Part shown: positions 11,937 to 23,187 of the stretch, one piece after another
Numbering within the stretch: the stretch's first letter is position 1
Layout: each line of letters opens with the position of its first letter
Assembly: GCA_032622095.1 (NCBI GenBank)
Contig: CP136063.1
Coordinates: 180,649,956 to 180,713,955, forward strand
From: Siphonodentalium dalli
Taxonomy: Eukaryota > Mollusca > Scaphopoda > Gadilida > Siphonodentaliidae
Direction of reading: 5' to 3'
Length of the DNA: 64,000 nt
Translations under genes and position numbers: made by a program
The notes under the pieces: generated by a model
What the model was told of the DNA's origin: nothing
What the model saw: the letters and a program-made list of their open reading frames with translations, nothing else
The model's database searches: none

Positions 11937-14477
11937 ATGGAACCAAATCATCCATTTATTTGCAATCTGTGCTATTTCACTGCACATGACTTTGGTATTT
12001 TCCAAAACCATTATATCAGAATGCACAAAGATGACCCAAATTTTTTTGTGGCATGTGATGCAGAAAATTGTGGTTATACCACAAATAAATGGGGAAATTT
12101 TCGTACACACTTCTCTAGAAACCATAGGCATACTACTACTAGGATGGAAGCGACTGATATGTATGCAAACATGGAAGTTGACAATGAAGATAGTAGTATT
12201 AGTACGGGAACTGACTTTGCAAATGCAGCAACAAATCCCTTCAATGCTCAGACCCAAGAATTAGTTTTTACATTGTCACTAGAGGGTCAACACAATGTAT
12301 CGCAGACCAGCATAAACAAAATAGTGAGTAGCGCTGGTACGTTATTGCAGCGCAATTTGTCTGCCTTTAAAGATACAGTGAAGAAAAGGTTGTCAGAACG
12401 CGGTATTGCTGATATTGATGGATTGTTAGATGATATACCAGTTGAAAATTTTCTAGATCAATTAGATACATCCAAAAAGCGATTAAAGTGTTATATGAAA
12501 AGTGACTCAATTCCGTATATAGCACCAGAGTCCATTGAATTAAACCGCCGAAACATCACCAAAAATGGGCAAATTGTTGAAGTTCCGAACTTTGGTTACT
12601 ACATTCCTTTAGAGCAGTCTCTGCACAATTTATTAGAGCTACCTGAGGTATGGAATTATGTACAACATCCCCATTTTTCTTCCAATGAAGATTATATGCA
12701 GGATTTTTGTGATGGTGAGTTTTTTCAGACACATCCCCTTTTCATAGAAAATAGGACTGCACTGCAGTTGATTCTGAATACCGATGATCTGGAGATTACA
12801 AATCCACTTGGGTCTCACACAAAGAAACATAAAATATCAATATTTTATTATACACTCGGCAATATTCCACCTGAGCATAGATCAAAGTTGCAAGTTATTC
12901 AACTTATTGGTATTGCTAAGACACAAAGCGTAAGAACAAAGGGTTCATTAAATACATTTCTCAGTGACTTCATATCTGTTGTTAACAAATTGTCAACTGA
13001 GGGACTGACGTTTAAGCTTTATGGTGAAGATGTATTTTTGAAAGGTACATTGGTATTTGTTCCAGCTGACACGCTAGCTTCTAATTGGCTGGGTGGTTTT
13101 AAGGAAGGTGTCGGATTTGCCCGTAAGAATTGTAGAAATTGTGATATATCTGCCAAAAAACTGTCACTGATTTCAGTAGATCATCAAGTAACACACAGAG
13201 ATGAAGATCTTCACAGGGCCCAATGTGGTAGACTTGAACAATATTCCGATGCCGTTAGGAAATATTGGAGCAAAATGTGGGGAATAAATCAGTCCAGCTG
13301 TCTCCTAAAGATCAAGGACTTCAGCATCACAACTGGAATGGTCCAAGACCCAATGCATATATTTTTAGAGGGAATCGTTCCTTTGGTGATGTCCCTTTTT
13401 TTCTACAGAGTTATAGTTGTGGAAAAATGGTTTTCAATCAAATGGCTCAACACACAGATATCTGGTTTCAGATATTCTTACCTTCACAAGAATAGCAAAC
13501 CAGAACCAACTTTTGCCAAGAATTCAGAAGGGGGAATCAGCGTGAAGCAAAGCTCTTCAGCTATTTTAGTTCTGTGCAATATTATTCCACTAATTATCTC
13601 ATCTAAGATACCCAAGGGGTACTGTTATTGGATTAATCTTTTGAAGCTCATCCAGTTGGTGATGATATGCACAAGTTCATATTGCTCCAAGGATACTCCC
13701 CAGTTGTTGCGGATATTGGTAGCAAGTTTTCTGGAGGAATATAAAACTTTATATCCCAAAGCATCATTTACTCCCAAATTGCATTATTTAGTACATCTGC
13801 CCAGGCAGATGTCACTATATGGGCCACTCAGACACCATTGGTGCATGCGTTTCGAGGCCAAACATGGGTTTTTCAAGGCTAAGCGATACCGAAATTTTAA
13901 GAACCTTCCCCTCTCTATGGCTCGACAACACCAACTATATATGGCCCACCGGCAAATCAGGTATGATGGGGCAGGTCCAGTGAATTTTCTATATGGAGGA
14001 GATTTGTGTCCAGAAGGTACACAGTGTAACTTGATTGAAAAATATCCCCAGTTGAGCGAATGTTTCCGCACTTTGCTGCCGTCAAATGTGCCGGGATTCA
14101 ATCATTTGAATTCTCAGGATTTGGGTCAATTTGCTGCTTACGTTGTTGATAATATACATATTCATGGTTTGGAATACAGGACAGGTTGTTGTTTAGTGAA
14201 AAGTTATGATAAACTTACCGACTGTCCTACATTTTGTATTCTTGATAACATATTTGTCCTCAACAACAGCAAATACTTCATCATAGAACTAACTGAACCA
14301 GCATTCTTTGACACTCACACTAATCATTATCAGATTGTCCCCATTGGACGATATGAATTGCTGCCATTTTGCAATCTTCAGTTTAAATGGCCTCTAAGTG
14401 TATATGTTCATGCAGGCCGTCATGTTGTTCATAACTCAAACAGTCATATGTGTGAATCCCTTGAAGAGTACATGTAA
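11937..14477 (+). CDS. EnSpm/CACTA-type transposase with two C2H2 zinc fingers
   Basis: A single uninterrupted 846-codon frame, by far the longest in the window. Residues 9-30 form a C2H2 finger (C9-x2-C12-x12-H25-x4-H30) and residues 40-63 a second (C40-x4-C45-x12-H58-x4-H63), for probable DNA binding. A long region then resembles animal CACTA transposases: TDDLEITNPLG (about 281-292), a second acidic motif PADTLASNWLGGF (about 376-388), DPMHIFLEGIVP (about 471), and a DUF4218-like segment KLHYLVHLPRQMSLYGPLRH (from about 613) followed by FEAKHGFFK. The family cuts and pastes DNA in the nucleus with an RNase H-like DDE core; which acidic residues are catalytic here is inferred. The ATG used gives the complete first finger and has an A at -3. 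I found no CACTA terminal repeats or 3-bp duplication nearby, so it could be an active copy with unrecognised ends or a domesticated gene. Family confidence is good; activity is unknown. Confidence 0.85.
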   Translation: MEPNHPFICNLCYFTAHDFGIFQNHYIRMHKDDPNFFVACDAENCGYTTNKWGNFRTHFSRNHRHTTTRMEATDMYANMEVDNEDSSISTGTDFANAATNPFNAQTQELVFTLSLEGQHNVSQTSINKIVSSAGTLLQRNLSAFKDTVKKRLSERGIADIDGLLDDIPVENFLDQLDTSKKRLKCYMKSDSIPYIAPESIELNRRNITKNGQIVEVPNFGYYIPLEQSLHNLLELPEVWNYVQHPHFSSNEDYMQDFCDGEFFQTHPLFIENRTALQLILNTDDLEITNPLGSHTKKHKISIFYYTLGNIPPEHRSKLQVIQLIGIAKTQSVRTKGSLNTFLSDFISVVNKLSTEGLTFKLYGEDVFLKGTLVFVPADTLASNWLGGFKEGVGFARKNCRNCDISAKKLSLISVDHQVTHRDEDLHRAQCGRLEQYSDAVRKYWSKMWGINQSSCLLKIKDFSITTGMVQDPMHIFLEGIVPLVMSLFFYRVIVVEKWFSIKWLNTQISGFRYSYLHKNSKPEPTFAKNSEGGISVKQSSSAILVLCNIIPLIISSKIPKGYCYWINLLKLIQLVMICTSSYCSKDTPQLLRILVASFLEEYKTLYPKASFTPKLHYLVHLPRQMSLYGPLRHHWCMRFEAKHGFFKAKRYRNFKNLPLSMARQHQLYMAHRQIRYDGAGPVNFLYGGDLCPEGTQCNLIEKYPQLSECFRTLLPSNVPGFNHLNSQDLGQFAAYVVDNIHIHGLEYRTGCCLVKSYDKLTDCPTFCILDNIFVLNNSKYFIIELTEPAFFDTHTNHYQIVPIGRYELLPFCNLQFKWPLSVYVHAGRHVVHNSNSHMCESLEEYM

Positions 14478-14919
14478 CTACATTATAATATGCATACATA
14501 CTACAATTACAAATGTACTACTGTATATATAAGCAGATAGGTTTAATATAAATGTTTTCTTCAGTGCCGTGAGTTACAATCAAACTAGGCAAGACCACTC
14601 GCTTCCCCCACTTACCCCGGTAACCTTATACACTGCAGTAGGCTGGTGGTTGCAAGTACATGTCGGCTGTAAATATCGTTCTGTGTTGGAATAGCAAGTA
14701 CTCACATAATATACTGTCACCTGCTAATTGTCTGACTCTACGTCGGCTGCATGCTCAATACACAATTCATGCGATGATGCGTGTATACTTTCAAAGACTT
14801 AATTCCGGAACAGTGTCAGCGAAAACATGGCTAATTTTTAGACATTGAGCCTTAAACAGCCTTTTAGACACTGCGAATCTATTAAAACATGTTACAAATA
14901 AATATCACGTGATCAAGGC
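14478..14919. other. 3' flank of the transposase gene, nothing further recognised
   Basis: Contains no clear AATAAA hexamer close to the stop, no terminal repeat that I can pair with upstream sequence, and no other gene. Confidence 0.4.
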
Positions 14920-14924
14920 ACAAA

Positions 14925-15005
14925 ATAAGACGTCAGTCATTTGCAGAATGAGGTCCCCAGAGGATAAATTTAGTGATGCTAACCCGCATACAGTGATGCC
15001 CACAA
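14925..15005. mobile_element. Partial MITE, GCAGAATGAGGTCC family
   Basis: GTCATTTGCAGAATGAGGTC followed by CCAGAGGATAAATTTAGTGATGCTA-like sequence (in pieces) matches copies at 46918-47033, 49305-49450 and 49565-49695. Only one arm is preserved here. Confidence 0.6.
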
Positions 15006-15009
15006 TAAT

Positions 15010-15105
15010 TGACCTCTTAAGTTAACCACAACAGAATTATGGGAAATTTTTCAGGATTTAGTTGGAAATATGGCTTGTTGCCATTCATCGGAATGGCCAA
15101 CTGAA
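15010..15105. mobile_element. One-armed relic of the CAGTAATGCCC Tc1/mariner-like MITE
   Basis: ACAGAATTATGGGAAATTTT, AGGATTTAGTTGGAAATATG and GCTTGTTGCCATTCATCGGA match one arm of the palindromic MITEs at 43155, 47851 and 55156. The other arm and the terminal CAGTAATG are missing or decayed. Confidence 0.6.
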
Positions 15106-15477
15106 GCTCAATGAATGAATGATCTAGCCTACTCAAAGACTTGTGTACACAACTATATAAACTTCTATCAATGTTATAAAAGCCTGCAAAACACATTCTT
15201 TTGTTGATTACCATTTACAGGGAGTCAAAAGTTCAGATTATTCTTGTTGATAAAACATCTCCCCCAGAATAAATATTATATAAAGGAAAAAAAATCGCGT
15301 GCGTGCATGTATTTCAAATTTTTTTGGCTTGAAAAAACAGGAAATCGATTTTGGCAGGCCTAAAACAGTTTGTTTATGGTCTGGATACAACCCTAATAGA
15401 TGTACTCTTTTGTGTCACAACCGGAATCAATACAAAAAATTGTAACCACCACCTGCTTACAAAACTGTATAATGTTT

Positions 15478-15491
15478 AGGGGGGGGGGGGG
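15478..15491 (+). repeat. Poly-G tract
   Basis: Fourteen consecutive-type G residues ahead of TGGTG. Homopolymers of this kind recur at 18218, 23188 (C), 24934 (C), 26318 and 30840 and may vary in length or be assembly-sensitive. Confidence 0.7.
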
Positions 15492-15940
15492 TGGTGTATT
15501 CCTTTTAATTGTCTGTAGACGGTACAGCAGATTGATTCTACTGTGCATAATGTACATGTGTTAAGTACAGAGTCAACATCTTTACTTTTAATTAGGCAAA
15601 ATGTGTTCTGCATGTGTGTGTAAAACCCATGGATGTATCTTCTGGGACATATCAACAAGTACTAGTATGTCATTATAGTACATGTAGGTATCACAGGTAC
15701 TGTAACTAGTATGACTTTCTAATAATAGTTTCTATTACAATGTAATCAAACTATTAATCATTGTCTTCGAGAGCCAGAAAGCATTACAATTTTAAGATAT
15801 TTAAAAACTCCCTCTTAAATGGGGCTTTTATCCTCGAACACAAGCTTATTTTTTAGATGCACGTACGTTGCCTTGCAAGTTGATAAATACCTGATAAATT
15901 GTCTAATTCTAAAAAATCCTTATTTCTCGAGAAGTTGAAC

Positions 15941-16028
15941 ATGGGTATATTTAAAGTCCGGAACTGTGACCGCAGCCTCAAGAAGTTTGTAGTGTGTGAT
16001 ACAACTTTGAGTTCTTTGAAAGAAAAAG
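15941..16028 (+). CDS. CIDE-N domain protein, exon 1 (start codon exon)
   Basis: First coding exon of a predicted three-exon, 215-residue gene. It encodes residues 1-29 and one base of codon 30, beginning MGIFKVRNCDRSLKK, the hallmark first strand and basic patch of CIDE-N domains (compare the FKVRNxDRSxKK pattern of the CIDE/DFF family). The ATG sits in a good context (A at -3, G at +4). The donor is a perfect GTGAGT at 16029-16034. The phase-1 end joins exactly to exon 2, whose first residues continue the domain. In known families CIDE-N mediates head-to-tail oligomerisation in apoptotic nuclease/inhibitor complexes (DFF40/DFF45) or at lipid droplets (CIDE proteins). Which role applies here is unknown. 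No clear core promoter was seen upstream. Confidence 0.8.
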
Positions 16029-16248
16029 GTGAGTTGTACATTGATTTGGTTTATTATTAGTATATAAAGCAGGGTATTTTTTGTTTTGAAAATATTGATT
16101 AGCGGTTTTTTTTTCAATCCTAAAATATTGGTCAGCAGTTGCTTGAAATTAATTAGCAGTTTCTGGGCCGGGATAATTATGTTATACAAGTTATAGTCTT
16201 ATATAGAACATTGTAGAGTGACTCCCCTTAGCCCAGTTGCACGCAGGC

Positions 16249-17549
16249 CACAGGGGGCAGGAATTGTTTATTATGGATAATTATAATATTCTTGGTAAAG
16301 GGACACAGCATTTAAAAATGGTAGCTTCAGGATGAAAATTTCCTTTAAAAAAATAAAAAATATTATTCACCATTTGTCATCATCATCATGCATCATACCC
16401 CAATAGGCTACTCTACGCGTATAAACAAACCCCGTCCCGATCGGACATATAATTCCAGAGATATTCGTCATTAAATCCAGATAAATTCCAAACTTTTCAT
16501 CGAAAGACTTAAGTTGTCACCAACAGAATTTCATTAATACCAAATTTATTCAAAAACACTGACTTTCCGCCACGATAAAAACATCTTTTCAACACACCAT
16601 TTCGTTTACTAAGATCTAACTTGGGTCGAATCACGTCTGTGCTTTGACAATGACTGACATGCTCCAATTCGGTTTTTATTTGAGTTTGACATGTTTTTGT
16701 CGCTCAAACTTGGCCGGAAAATAATCAATATTTACTGTGGAGATCACTTGACCTTGATCCCAGTACCTATTCCATGCCTGTCGATATACCCATTTTCATT
16801 GGTCGACGTGAAATCGATGTAATTGGGGAAATCCAAATTACCGCATGTTCCTGGCCTGTGAAAATTGATGAAAAAAAAACCCCTTTAGAGCCCTTCCAAA
16901 AATAAAATAACACAAATAACATCAAAACAAAAATAAGATTTAAATAATAGTTGTTAGTATTTACCTAATTCTCATAGTTTGCTATTTTACTTTCATGAAA
17001 AATCTTTAAAATAATATAAGCCAATCACGTCGCATGTTACACATTCTGAGAGTATTATCAAAAATTCAAACTGTGTACACTGTCACATTTGAGCGACAAA
17101 ACATGTTTCAAAGTCAAATAAAAACCGAATTTGAGCATGTCAGTCATTGTCAAAGTACAGACGTGATTCAACCAATGTTAGATCTTAGTAAACGAAATGG
17201 TGTGTATAAAAGATGTTTTTATCGTAGTGGAATGTGGGTGTTTTGGATCAAATTTGGCCTTTCTGAAATTCTGTTTTGTGACAACTTACATGTAAGTCTT
17301 TCAATGAAAAGTTTTGGAATTGATCTGGATTTAATGATGAATATCTCTGGAATTATATGTCCGATCGGGACGGGGTTTGTTTCTACGCGTAGAGTAGTCT
17401 CTTGGGGAATGATGGATGATGACAAATGGTCAATAATATTTTTATTTTTTTAAAGGCAATTTTTATCCTGAAGCTACCATTTTTAAATGCCGTGTCCCTT
17501 TACCAAGAATATTATAATTATCCACTATAAACGATTCCTGCCCCCTGTG
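16249..17549. mobile_element. 1.3-kb foldback transposon with 8-bp target duplication
   Basis: Inverted arms of about 500 bp: left from 16249 (CACAGGGGGCAGGAAT), right ending 17549 (ATTCCTGCCCCCTGTG). The arms are roughly 90% identical by eye and include matching landmarks such as CCCCGTCCCGATCGGACATA and ACACACCATTTCGTTTACTA-type sequence. Both sides carry a perfect direct repeat ACGCAGGC (16241-16248 and 17550-17557), a classic 8-bp target duplication. Eight base pairs fits hAT- or P-type transposases; the terminus starts CA. The ~370-bp centre lacks a transposase. The 139-codon frame at 17034-17453 is simply the right arm and the inner spacer. It sits in intron 1 of the CIDE-N gene. Confidence 0.9.
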
Positions 17550-17557
17550 ACGCAGGC

Positions 17558-19963
17558 ATGGAACAAACTGATCAGTCTATTTTCACTGGTCTCAGTGATC
17601 TGTCATTAATTAAGTGCTGTTGAAATTGAATTCTGGATGTGGCAGACCTGCATGGCCCTTCTATTTTTCAATTTTCCTTCCAGTTCTAACCATTTCTGTA
17701 AACTATTTTGTCTGTTTATTCTAATTACTATGCAATTTATAGTTATTGCTGAGAGATCAACCAAATATCGGGTTAACATACAACAGTCTAATACTAGAAT
17801 CATAATATGGTAATTCAATTGTAGAATCACTGTTGTTACCTGGTGTATACACCGAAAATAGGTGACATTCATACGAAAGATGATATATAAATTATAATTT
17901 GGCACACGTCAAGTTCAAATAACATACTTAATTGAAAAGTAACTTCATGTGAATGTCATCCATTTGCAATATGTCCGTGCCTATATTTTCTGAGCAGAAA
18001 TAAAGTCTCTTGCACGTTTTCACGCTCAAATACGTTTCGTTTCGAGTTTAAAACCGCGCTTAATTTTTTAGGGGACTATCATCGGACGATCGCATTATTT
18101 GACAACAGTTTATCAAAGAGGGATAATTCTATTTCTAATCCTAGCAATTTTCGTAATGTCGAGCGCAATTCGATGAGATGTGATAGTTACATTGAAAACG
18201 CAGCGGATAAACTCGGGGGGGGGGCTACACACATTTTGGTTATTTTTGGACGTCTGTACATCTGACGATCATAATAATTTATTTGATTGATAATAAAACA
18301 CGACGAGTGATGAAAATCTCGGAAGGAATGATGATTCGCACGTGCGATTCACTTGTCGGGAAATGAATCGCATCCACTTGATATTGGATCGCATATTGCG
18401 ATGCGAAACCGAAAAAAAAATACCCTGATAAAGTGCAACCTCACATGACATCTGTTTTCGTTCGGTCTTGACCGAGGTAATTTACTGCGCATGATGACGA
18501 CAGATAACTGAGCCTGACCGACGTTATCAGACACTGCTTGATTTAGTTGCGTCAAGCATCGGTTAGATTTGGACTGCGCTATCTGCGCAGATGTCACGTC
18601 AAAAAATGTCGCCTGCCTGTGGATTTGACCACGGTTGTTACTACGTTAATATTAGACCACCGTATGTCCATATATCATACATGTATGTGATAGGATATGT
18701 TGGGATAATAATAATAAATACCTCTATATATTAAAATCTAAATACACATCAGTTATTCTCAACTCGCAAATAGCACAAGTGAATAGAAATGATGTCAATG
18801 ATCGGGTCATGTCTATTCTCGACCTTGGTTTTATCGTACGACGACCGAGCTGTGTGAGGATAGTCTTTGGTTTGACAGCCACGGTTTGACAGCTGACCGA
18901 AGATTAAAACCGTCTCGTCTGAGGTTGCACTAAATGTGTACTGAATGAAATTAAATTTGGTATGCAGGTTTACTAGCACTAAAGACAGGTCAAGTTCGAT
19001 TTTGGGTTATGCCAGCCTATTTCCAACTGAGTTACTCTAGTGTTCCAAATAATAGTAAGGGGCGGAATAATAGTAGGGAGTGGAAAATTGGGCCAAATTA
19101 AATAATATTGCATTTTACCATACCACCCACTGGCACCCAGTCTATGGGAGCCTGCATCATCACCCAATTTAACACGTACATCGGCCCGATATAACTCGCG
19201 GGAACCAAGTTTTGTGGCATTCTCGCTTATCGTACAATTCGGCTACAGAAACATCTCGGTTACATATTTAGAGCGGGTCGGTTTAACTTTCGAAGTGGAT
19301 AAAAACTTGTCATTCGGAGGCATATATCTTAGACATTTGGCATATATTGGAAGTCGGACATGATTATAACTTAAAGTTGATAACTATTTGGTCTCAACAG
19401 TCTGAACGAAAAAATAACCAAGTATGATGACATAGAGCCCTTTTAATATATAAATATTTAGTTTTCACAAACAACCGAAATGTGGACTTCTGGCCCTTAA
19501 TCGGTGACATGATGTGCTATTATGATTTAAATTGTTTTTGTTATCGAATATGATACTTTTCACGAGAAACCGAGATATTTTTTTGCAATCAAACTTTTGA
19601 AGCGTGTTTCAGTGTCTCGGATTGTGTATGGGTTTGAGAAAAAGACATCTTGAGTGCACATTGTCTTTATACTTAGCACGTGTCAGAAAGCGAGTCGGAC
19701 ACGCTATTGTCAAACTTTCGTCGAGCCAGCACGGCGCGTCGTTAGTTTGACGTTTAAAACGGGCCTGAGGCGGCACGCTGAATGTGTATTATACGGAACG
19801 CGGAAACGAATAATAGGTAATATCTCAGGTATTTGACAAATATTGGATGTCAAACTGCATGATTCTAAGTTGATAACTATTTGGTCTGAACAGTTTTGTC
19901 TGTCCAAATTTTGTAAGTGCTAACACATAAACTAGCTTCATGTTGCTGTTGTTTTTTTTTCAG
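17558..19963. other. Remainder of intron 1 of the CIDE-N gene
   Basis: No exon or ORF of note. It contains a direct repeat: about 19335-19400 and 19830-19895 share AAGTTGATAACTATTTGGTC preceded by similar TATTGGA(A/T)GTC sequence, about 495 bp apart. It ends in a polypyrimidine tract and the acceptor TTTTTTTTTCAG. Confidence 0.5.
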
Positions 19964-20233
19964 CGGCAGAAAAACTTATGGTCAAGTCAGATGGCTGCAA
20001 AATAGTTCTGGAGTGCGACGGGACGGACATTGAGGACGATGAGGTTTTGTCGGAGTTACGGAGTGAAATATTCCTATTCCTGGAAGCAGGCCAGGTATGG
20101 GCCCGGCCAGACTCGGCAAACTCAAACAATGGCGTTAAAGAACGTTCGGCCACTTCGGAGCAGAGTGTTGCAGACATGCCAGCTGTGGATTCAATTTCAT
20201 CATCATCTTTAACACCTCCGAGTCAACCATATG
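19964..20233 (+). CDS. CIDE-N domain protein, exon 2
   Basis: A 270-bp exon, phase 1 at both ends, between a strong acceptor (polypyrimidine, CAG at 19961-19963) and donor GTTAGT (20234-20239). It completes the CIDE-N domain: residues 31-75 include AEKLMVKSDGCKIVLECDGT, the acidic EDDE patch and LFLEAGQVW. These correspond to the family pattern LVLEEDGTxVDxEExF and a final GQ.W. It then enters a tail rich in Ser, Asn, Thr and Pro. The opposing basic (exon 1) and acidic (exon 2) faces expected for CIDE-N head-to-tail contacts are both present. Alternative reading: the frame beginning at the internal ATG (19978) would remove the first strands, so it is less likely to be the real start. Confidence 0.82.
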
Positions 20234-20704
20234 GTTAGTATGTTATGAAAATTGTCTCTTTTCTGCCAATATTTTTAGCTTATCCACAGTGGGCGAACAA
20301 AATACAAGAAGCCCATGCACTTTCCAGATAATATAGACAAAAACCCTGATTCTCTGCAAGAAATCTGGTCATTGTTAGGCCAAACAAAAAAATACCTGTG
20401 TTTAGGGTTACCCGACCGACCCTATTATTAGTATGCCAACTTTGCCCAACAAACAAAGTTCTATGTGTCTTCCGGAAGCCAAATGTTTCAAAATATTGAG
20501 GGTGTAAAATCCAGTGTTCTGGTCATTTTTTGGAGCATAAATATAAACCTACATAATTTATTAACTATTCCAGCAGTATAAATCATGCTGGATTGCTTTT
20601 GAAATTTTAAATTGAACTTTAATTCAAGATTTAGAAAGGCAATCTCTTGCGCTGTAACCCAGTATACCCAATCTCCAAACATCAATAGAAAAAATAGTAA
20701 CATT

Positions 20705-21212
20705 CAGGCCTGGCATTCTCAGAAATCTAGGAGAGCTAAAAATCGCCCTCCTGAAAAGGTCTAGGAGGGCTATTATTTGTGCCGAGCACAGGAGGGCGAA
20801 AATGAACAAGTTCTAACAATGCCTCAATGATGCCTGACATTATATAGCACTGTCCAGTTGCGTGGGAGGCATGACGCAATACTTCAAAGTGACATAACTC
20901 TGAACGGTGTGTCTATTTCACAGAGGCACGTGCTTCCGGTGGAAATGTTGCTACAACGTAATCAATATCGCTTGTACATTTCGCCAGGGACAGTCGGAAT
21001 GCGGCTTATAGATCAAAGGTCCCATACCGACATCGTTTAACACTTCGTTGCCGACTCTGAAAAGACTGTTAGTACATAGATCATTACTTACAACCCGGGT
21101 CCTGGAGAGCGATGTTTTGCCGTTTGGGAGGGCGTTATTTCGTCCGCCTGGATTATTTTCAGGCGGGCGGTAGGCGAGCGATTTTATCGCTCGCCTCAGA
21201 ATGCCAGGCCTG
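20705..21212. mobile_element. 0.5-kb TIR element with AACATT flanks
   Basis: The ends are CAGGCCTGGCATTCT and AGAATGCCAGGCCTG. The exact 6-bp direct repeat AACATT lies on both sides (20699-20704, 21213-21218). The subterminal regions carry repeated GGAGGGCGAAAA/GGAGGGC motifs in both arms. There is no transposase. The terminus resembles hAT-type ends, but a 6-bp rather than 8-bp duplication is unusual, so the superfamily is uncertain. It lies in intron 2 of the CIDE-N gene. Confidence 0.8.
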
Positions 21213-21539
21213 AACATTTGCTCAATAGTCCAAAGATGATGAACAAGAACAAAATATGAAAATATCGGAGGAATGTATTGAAAAGGAACCATATTTATGA
21301 GTTGCCTACATAATATAATTGTAAATGCTAGCCAGCAAGGCAAATGGTGAGTTAAGCATGTGGGTCATGTCAATCTTATTGGAAGCAATCAGCCAAGGAT
21401 ACTTACTAGTAGGGTAGGTTGGCCAGGGTAAAAATCTGGGTCACTCCAGTGATAATCCCTTATCAATCACTACCCAACAATAGATGGTGGTCATCATAAC
21501 ATCCAGCCCAGTTGGACAAATCCTACCATGAGGGACATC

Positions 21540-22920
21540 CACAATGAAAGAATAATTTAATTATACCCCCACTACCAAAGTAGTAAACTGGATTGACTGC
21601 GTCCGTCTGTCCGTCCATCCGAGTTGCTCAGTCTGTTTGTCCGTCCGTCCGTCAGACTTGATAACTTGATCAAATATGAACCAATTTCAATAATTTGTGG
21701 TAGACAAGCTTCTTGCAAGAACATCTCAGGCTCTCAGCATGCTGAAAATTTGGGTTCGGTCCGAATTATTTTGTTAAAGTTATGCCTCATTTTCGACTTA
21801 TTATCCCCCGCCAAATTGAAAATTTGCGGGGGATATAGTAATGGGTTCTGTCCGTCCGTCCGTCTGTCCGTCCGTCCCGAATTTGTAAGAGTCATAACTT
21901 GAACAAATGTCAACGGATTTCAAAGATTTATGGTATTTGAGTTCACCTGACCATTACCTAGAATAAGTTAGTAAGCCAGGTCCGGTCGGATATTTTTACT
22001 GGAGTTATTGGACTTTGTTTATTATTTTTGTCGAATTTACCAAATAGCAAATAGACGACGTCACAGGGCTCATTCCCACAAATGTCAACGGATTTCAAAG
22101 ATATTTGGTATATGAGTTCACTTGACCAGTATCTAGAACGAGTTCGCAAACCAGGTCCGGCCGGTTATTTTAAGCAGAGTTATTGGACTTTGTTTATTTT
22201 TTTGTGTGCAAATAGACGACGTCACAGGGCTCATTTCCACAAATGTCAACGGATTTCAAAGTTTTTTGGTATATGAGTTCACATGACCAGTATCTAGAAC
22301 GAGTTCGCAAACCAGGTCCGGCCGGATATTTTAAGCGGAGTTATTGGACTTTGTTTATTTTTTTGTGTGCAAATGGACGACGTCACAGGGCTCATTTCCA
22401 CAAATGTCCACGGATTTCAAAGATTTTTGGTATATGAGTTCACATGACCAGTATCTAGAACGAGTTCGTAAACCACGTCCGGCCGGATATTTTAAGCGGA
22501 GTTATTGGACTTTGTTTATTTTTTTGTGTGCAAATGGACGACGTCACAGGGCTCATTTCCACAAATGTCCACGGATTTCAAAGTTTTTTGGTATATGAGT
22601 TCACATGACCAGTATCTAGAACGAGTTCGCAAACCAGGTCCGGCCGGATATTTTAAGCGGACTTATTGGACTTGGTTTATTTTTTTGTGTGCAAATGGAC
22701 GACGTCACAGGGCTCATTTCCACAAATGTCAACTGATTTCAAAGATTTTTGGTATATGAGTTCACATGACCAGTACCTAAAATGAATTCGCAAGCCTGGC
22801 TTTTTGACAAAATCCCACCTCTTATTTAGCACATACTGAGAACGCAAACATTATTAATAATGCACTTCCCCAACTGCACAATTTCGGCGGGGGATACCGT
22901 CGTCTGCGACTGCTTGTTAA
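21540..22920. mobile_element. Non-coding repeat element carrying 161-bp tandem units
   Basis: Starts with CCGTCCGTC-type microsatellite (21600-21655) and repeats it at 21848-21877. It includes a hairpin-like TTATCCCCCGCCAAATTG...TTTGCGGGGGATA (21801-21837) and closes with CGGCGGGGGATACC (22886-22899). A TATCCCCCGCC-type inverted end is therefore suggested. The 161-bp array lies between. The element type is unknown. Confidence 0.5.
21905..22795. repeat. 161-bp tandem repeat array, about 5.5 copies
   Basis: Units starting ACAAATGTCAACGGATTTCA recur at 22081, 22242, 22403 and 22564, with diverged copies before and after; the spacing is exactly 161 bp. Each unit contains GACGACGTCACAGGG and TATGAGTTCAC. 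The central copies are nearly identical, so the expansion is recent. The open frames through it arise because the unit has few stops in one frame; 161 is not a multiple of three, so there is no true repeat protein. Confidence 0.9.
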
Positions 22921-23187
22921 TTCTAAAATGCTAAACATACTTCAATGGTGCTTTGATAAACCAATGATGATCAACCACAACCAAATATACGATGTTGTCG
23001 ATGCATGCACAAGATAGTCAGCTGCAAAGGGTCCCATGCTGTCTGTGCATGCTTATCATTCTTCTATACAGTTCTAGATATTAAAATTTTGGCATACACA
23101 TGTACCATGTTACAAAGACAATTGTGAAATTCAACTGTCTAACAAATTGGTGACCCCCACCTATTCAACTTATACCAATATTTGTGA

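Noticed and set aside
11631-12257. 208-codon minus-strand frame
   Set aside because: Mostly antisense to the start of the CACTA-type transposase; no motif of its own.
17034-17453. 139-codon open frame
   Set aside because: Lies in the right arm of the foldback element; no protein motif.
22344-22759. Repeated 84-codon frames (FVYFFVCKWTTSQGSF...)
   Set aside because: Produced by the 161-bp tandem repeat; the unit length is not a multiple of three, so frames shift between copies.
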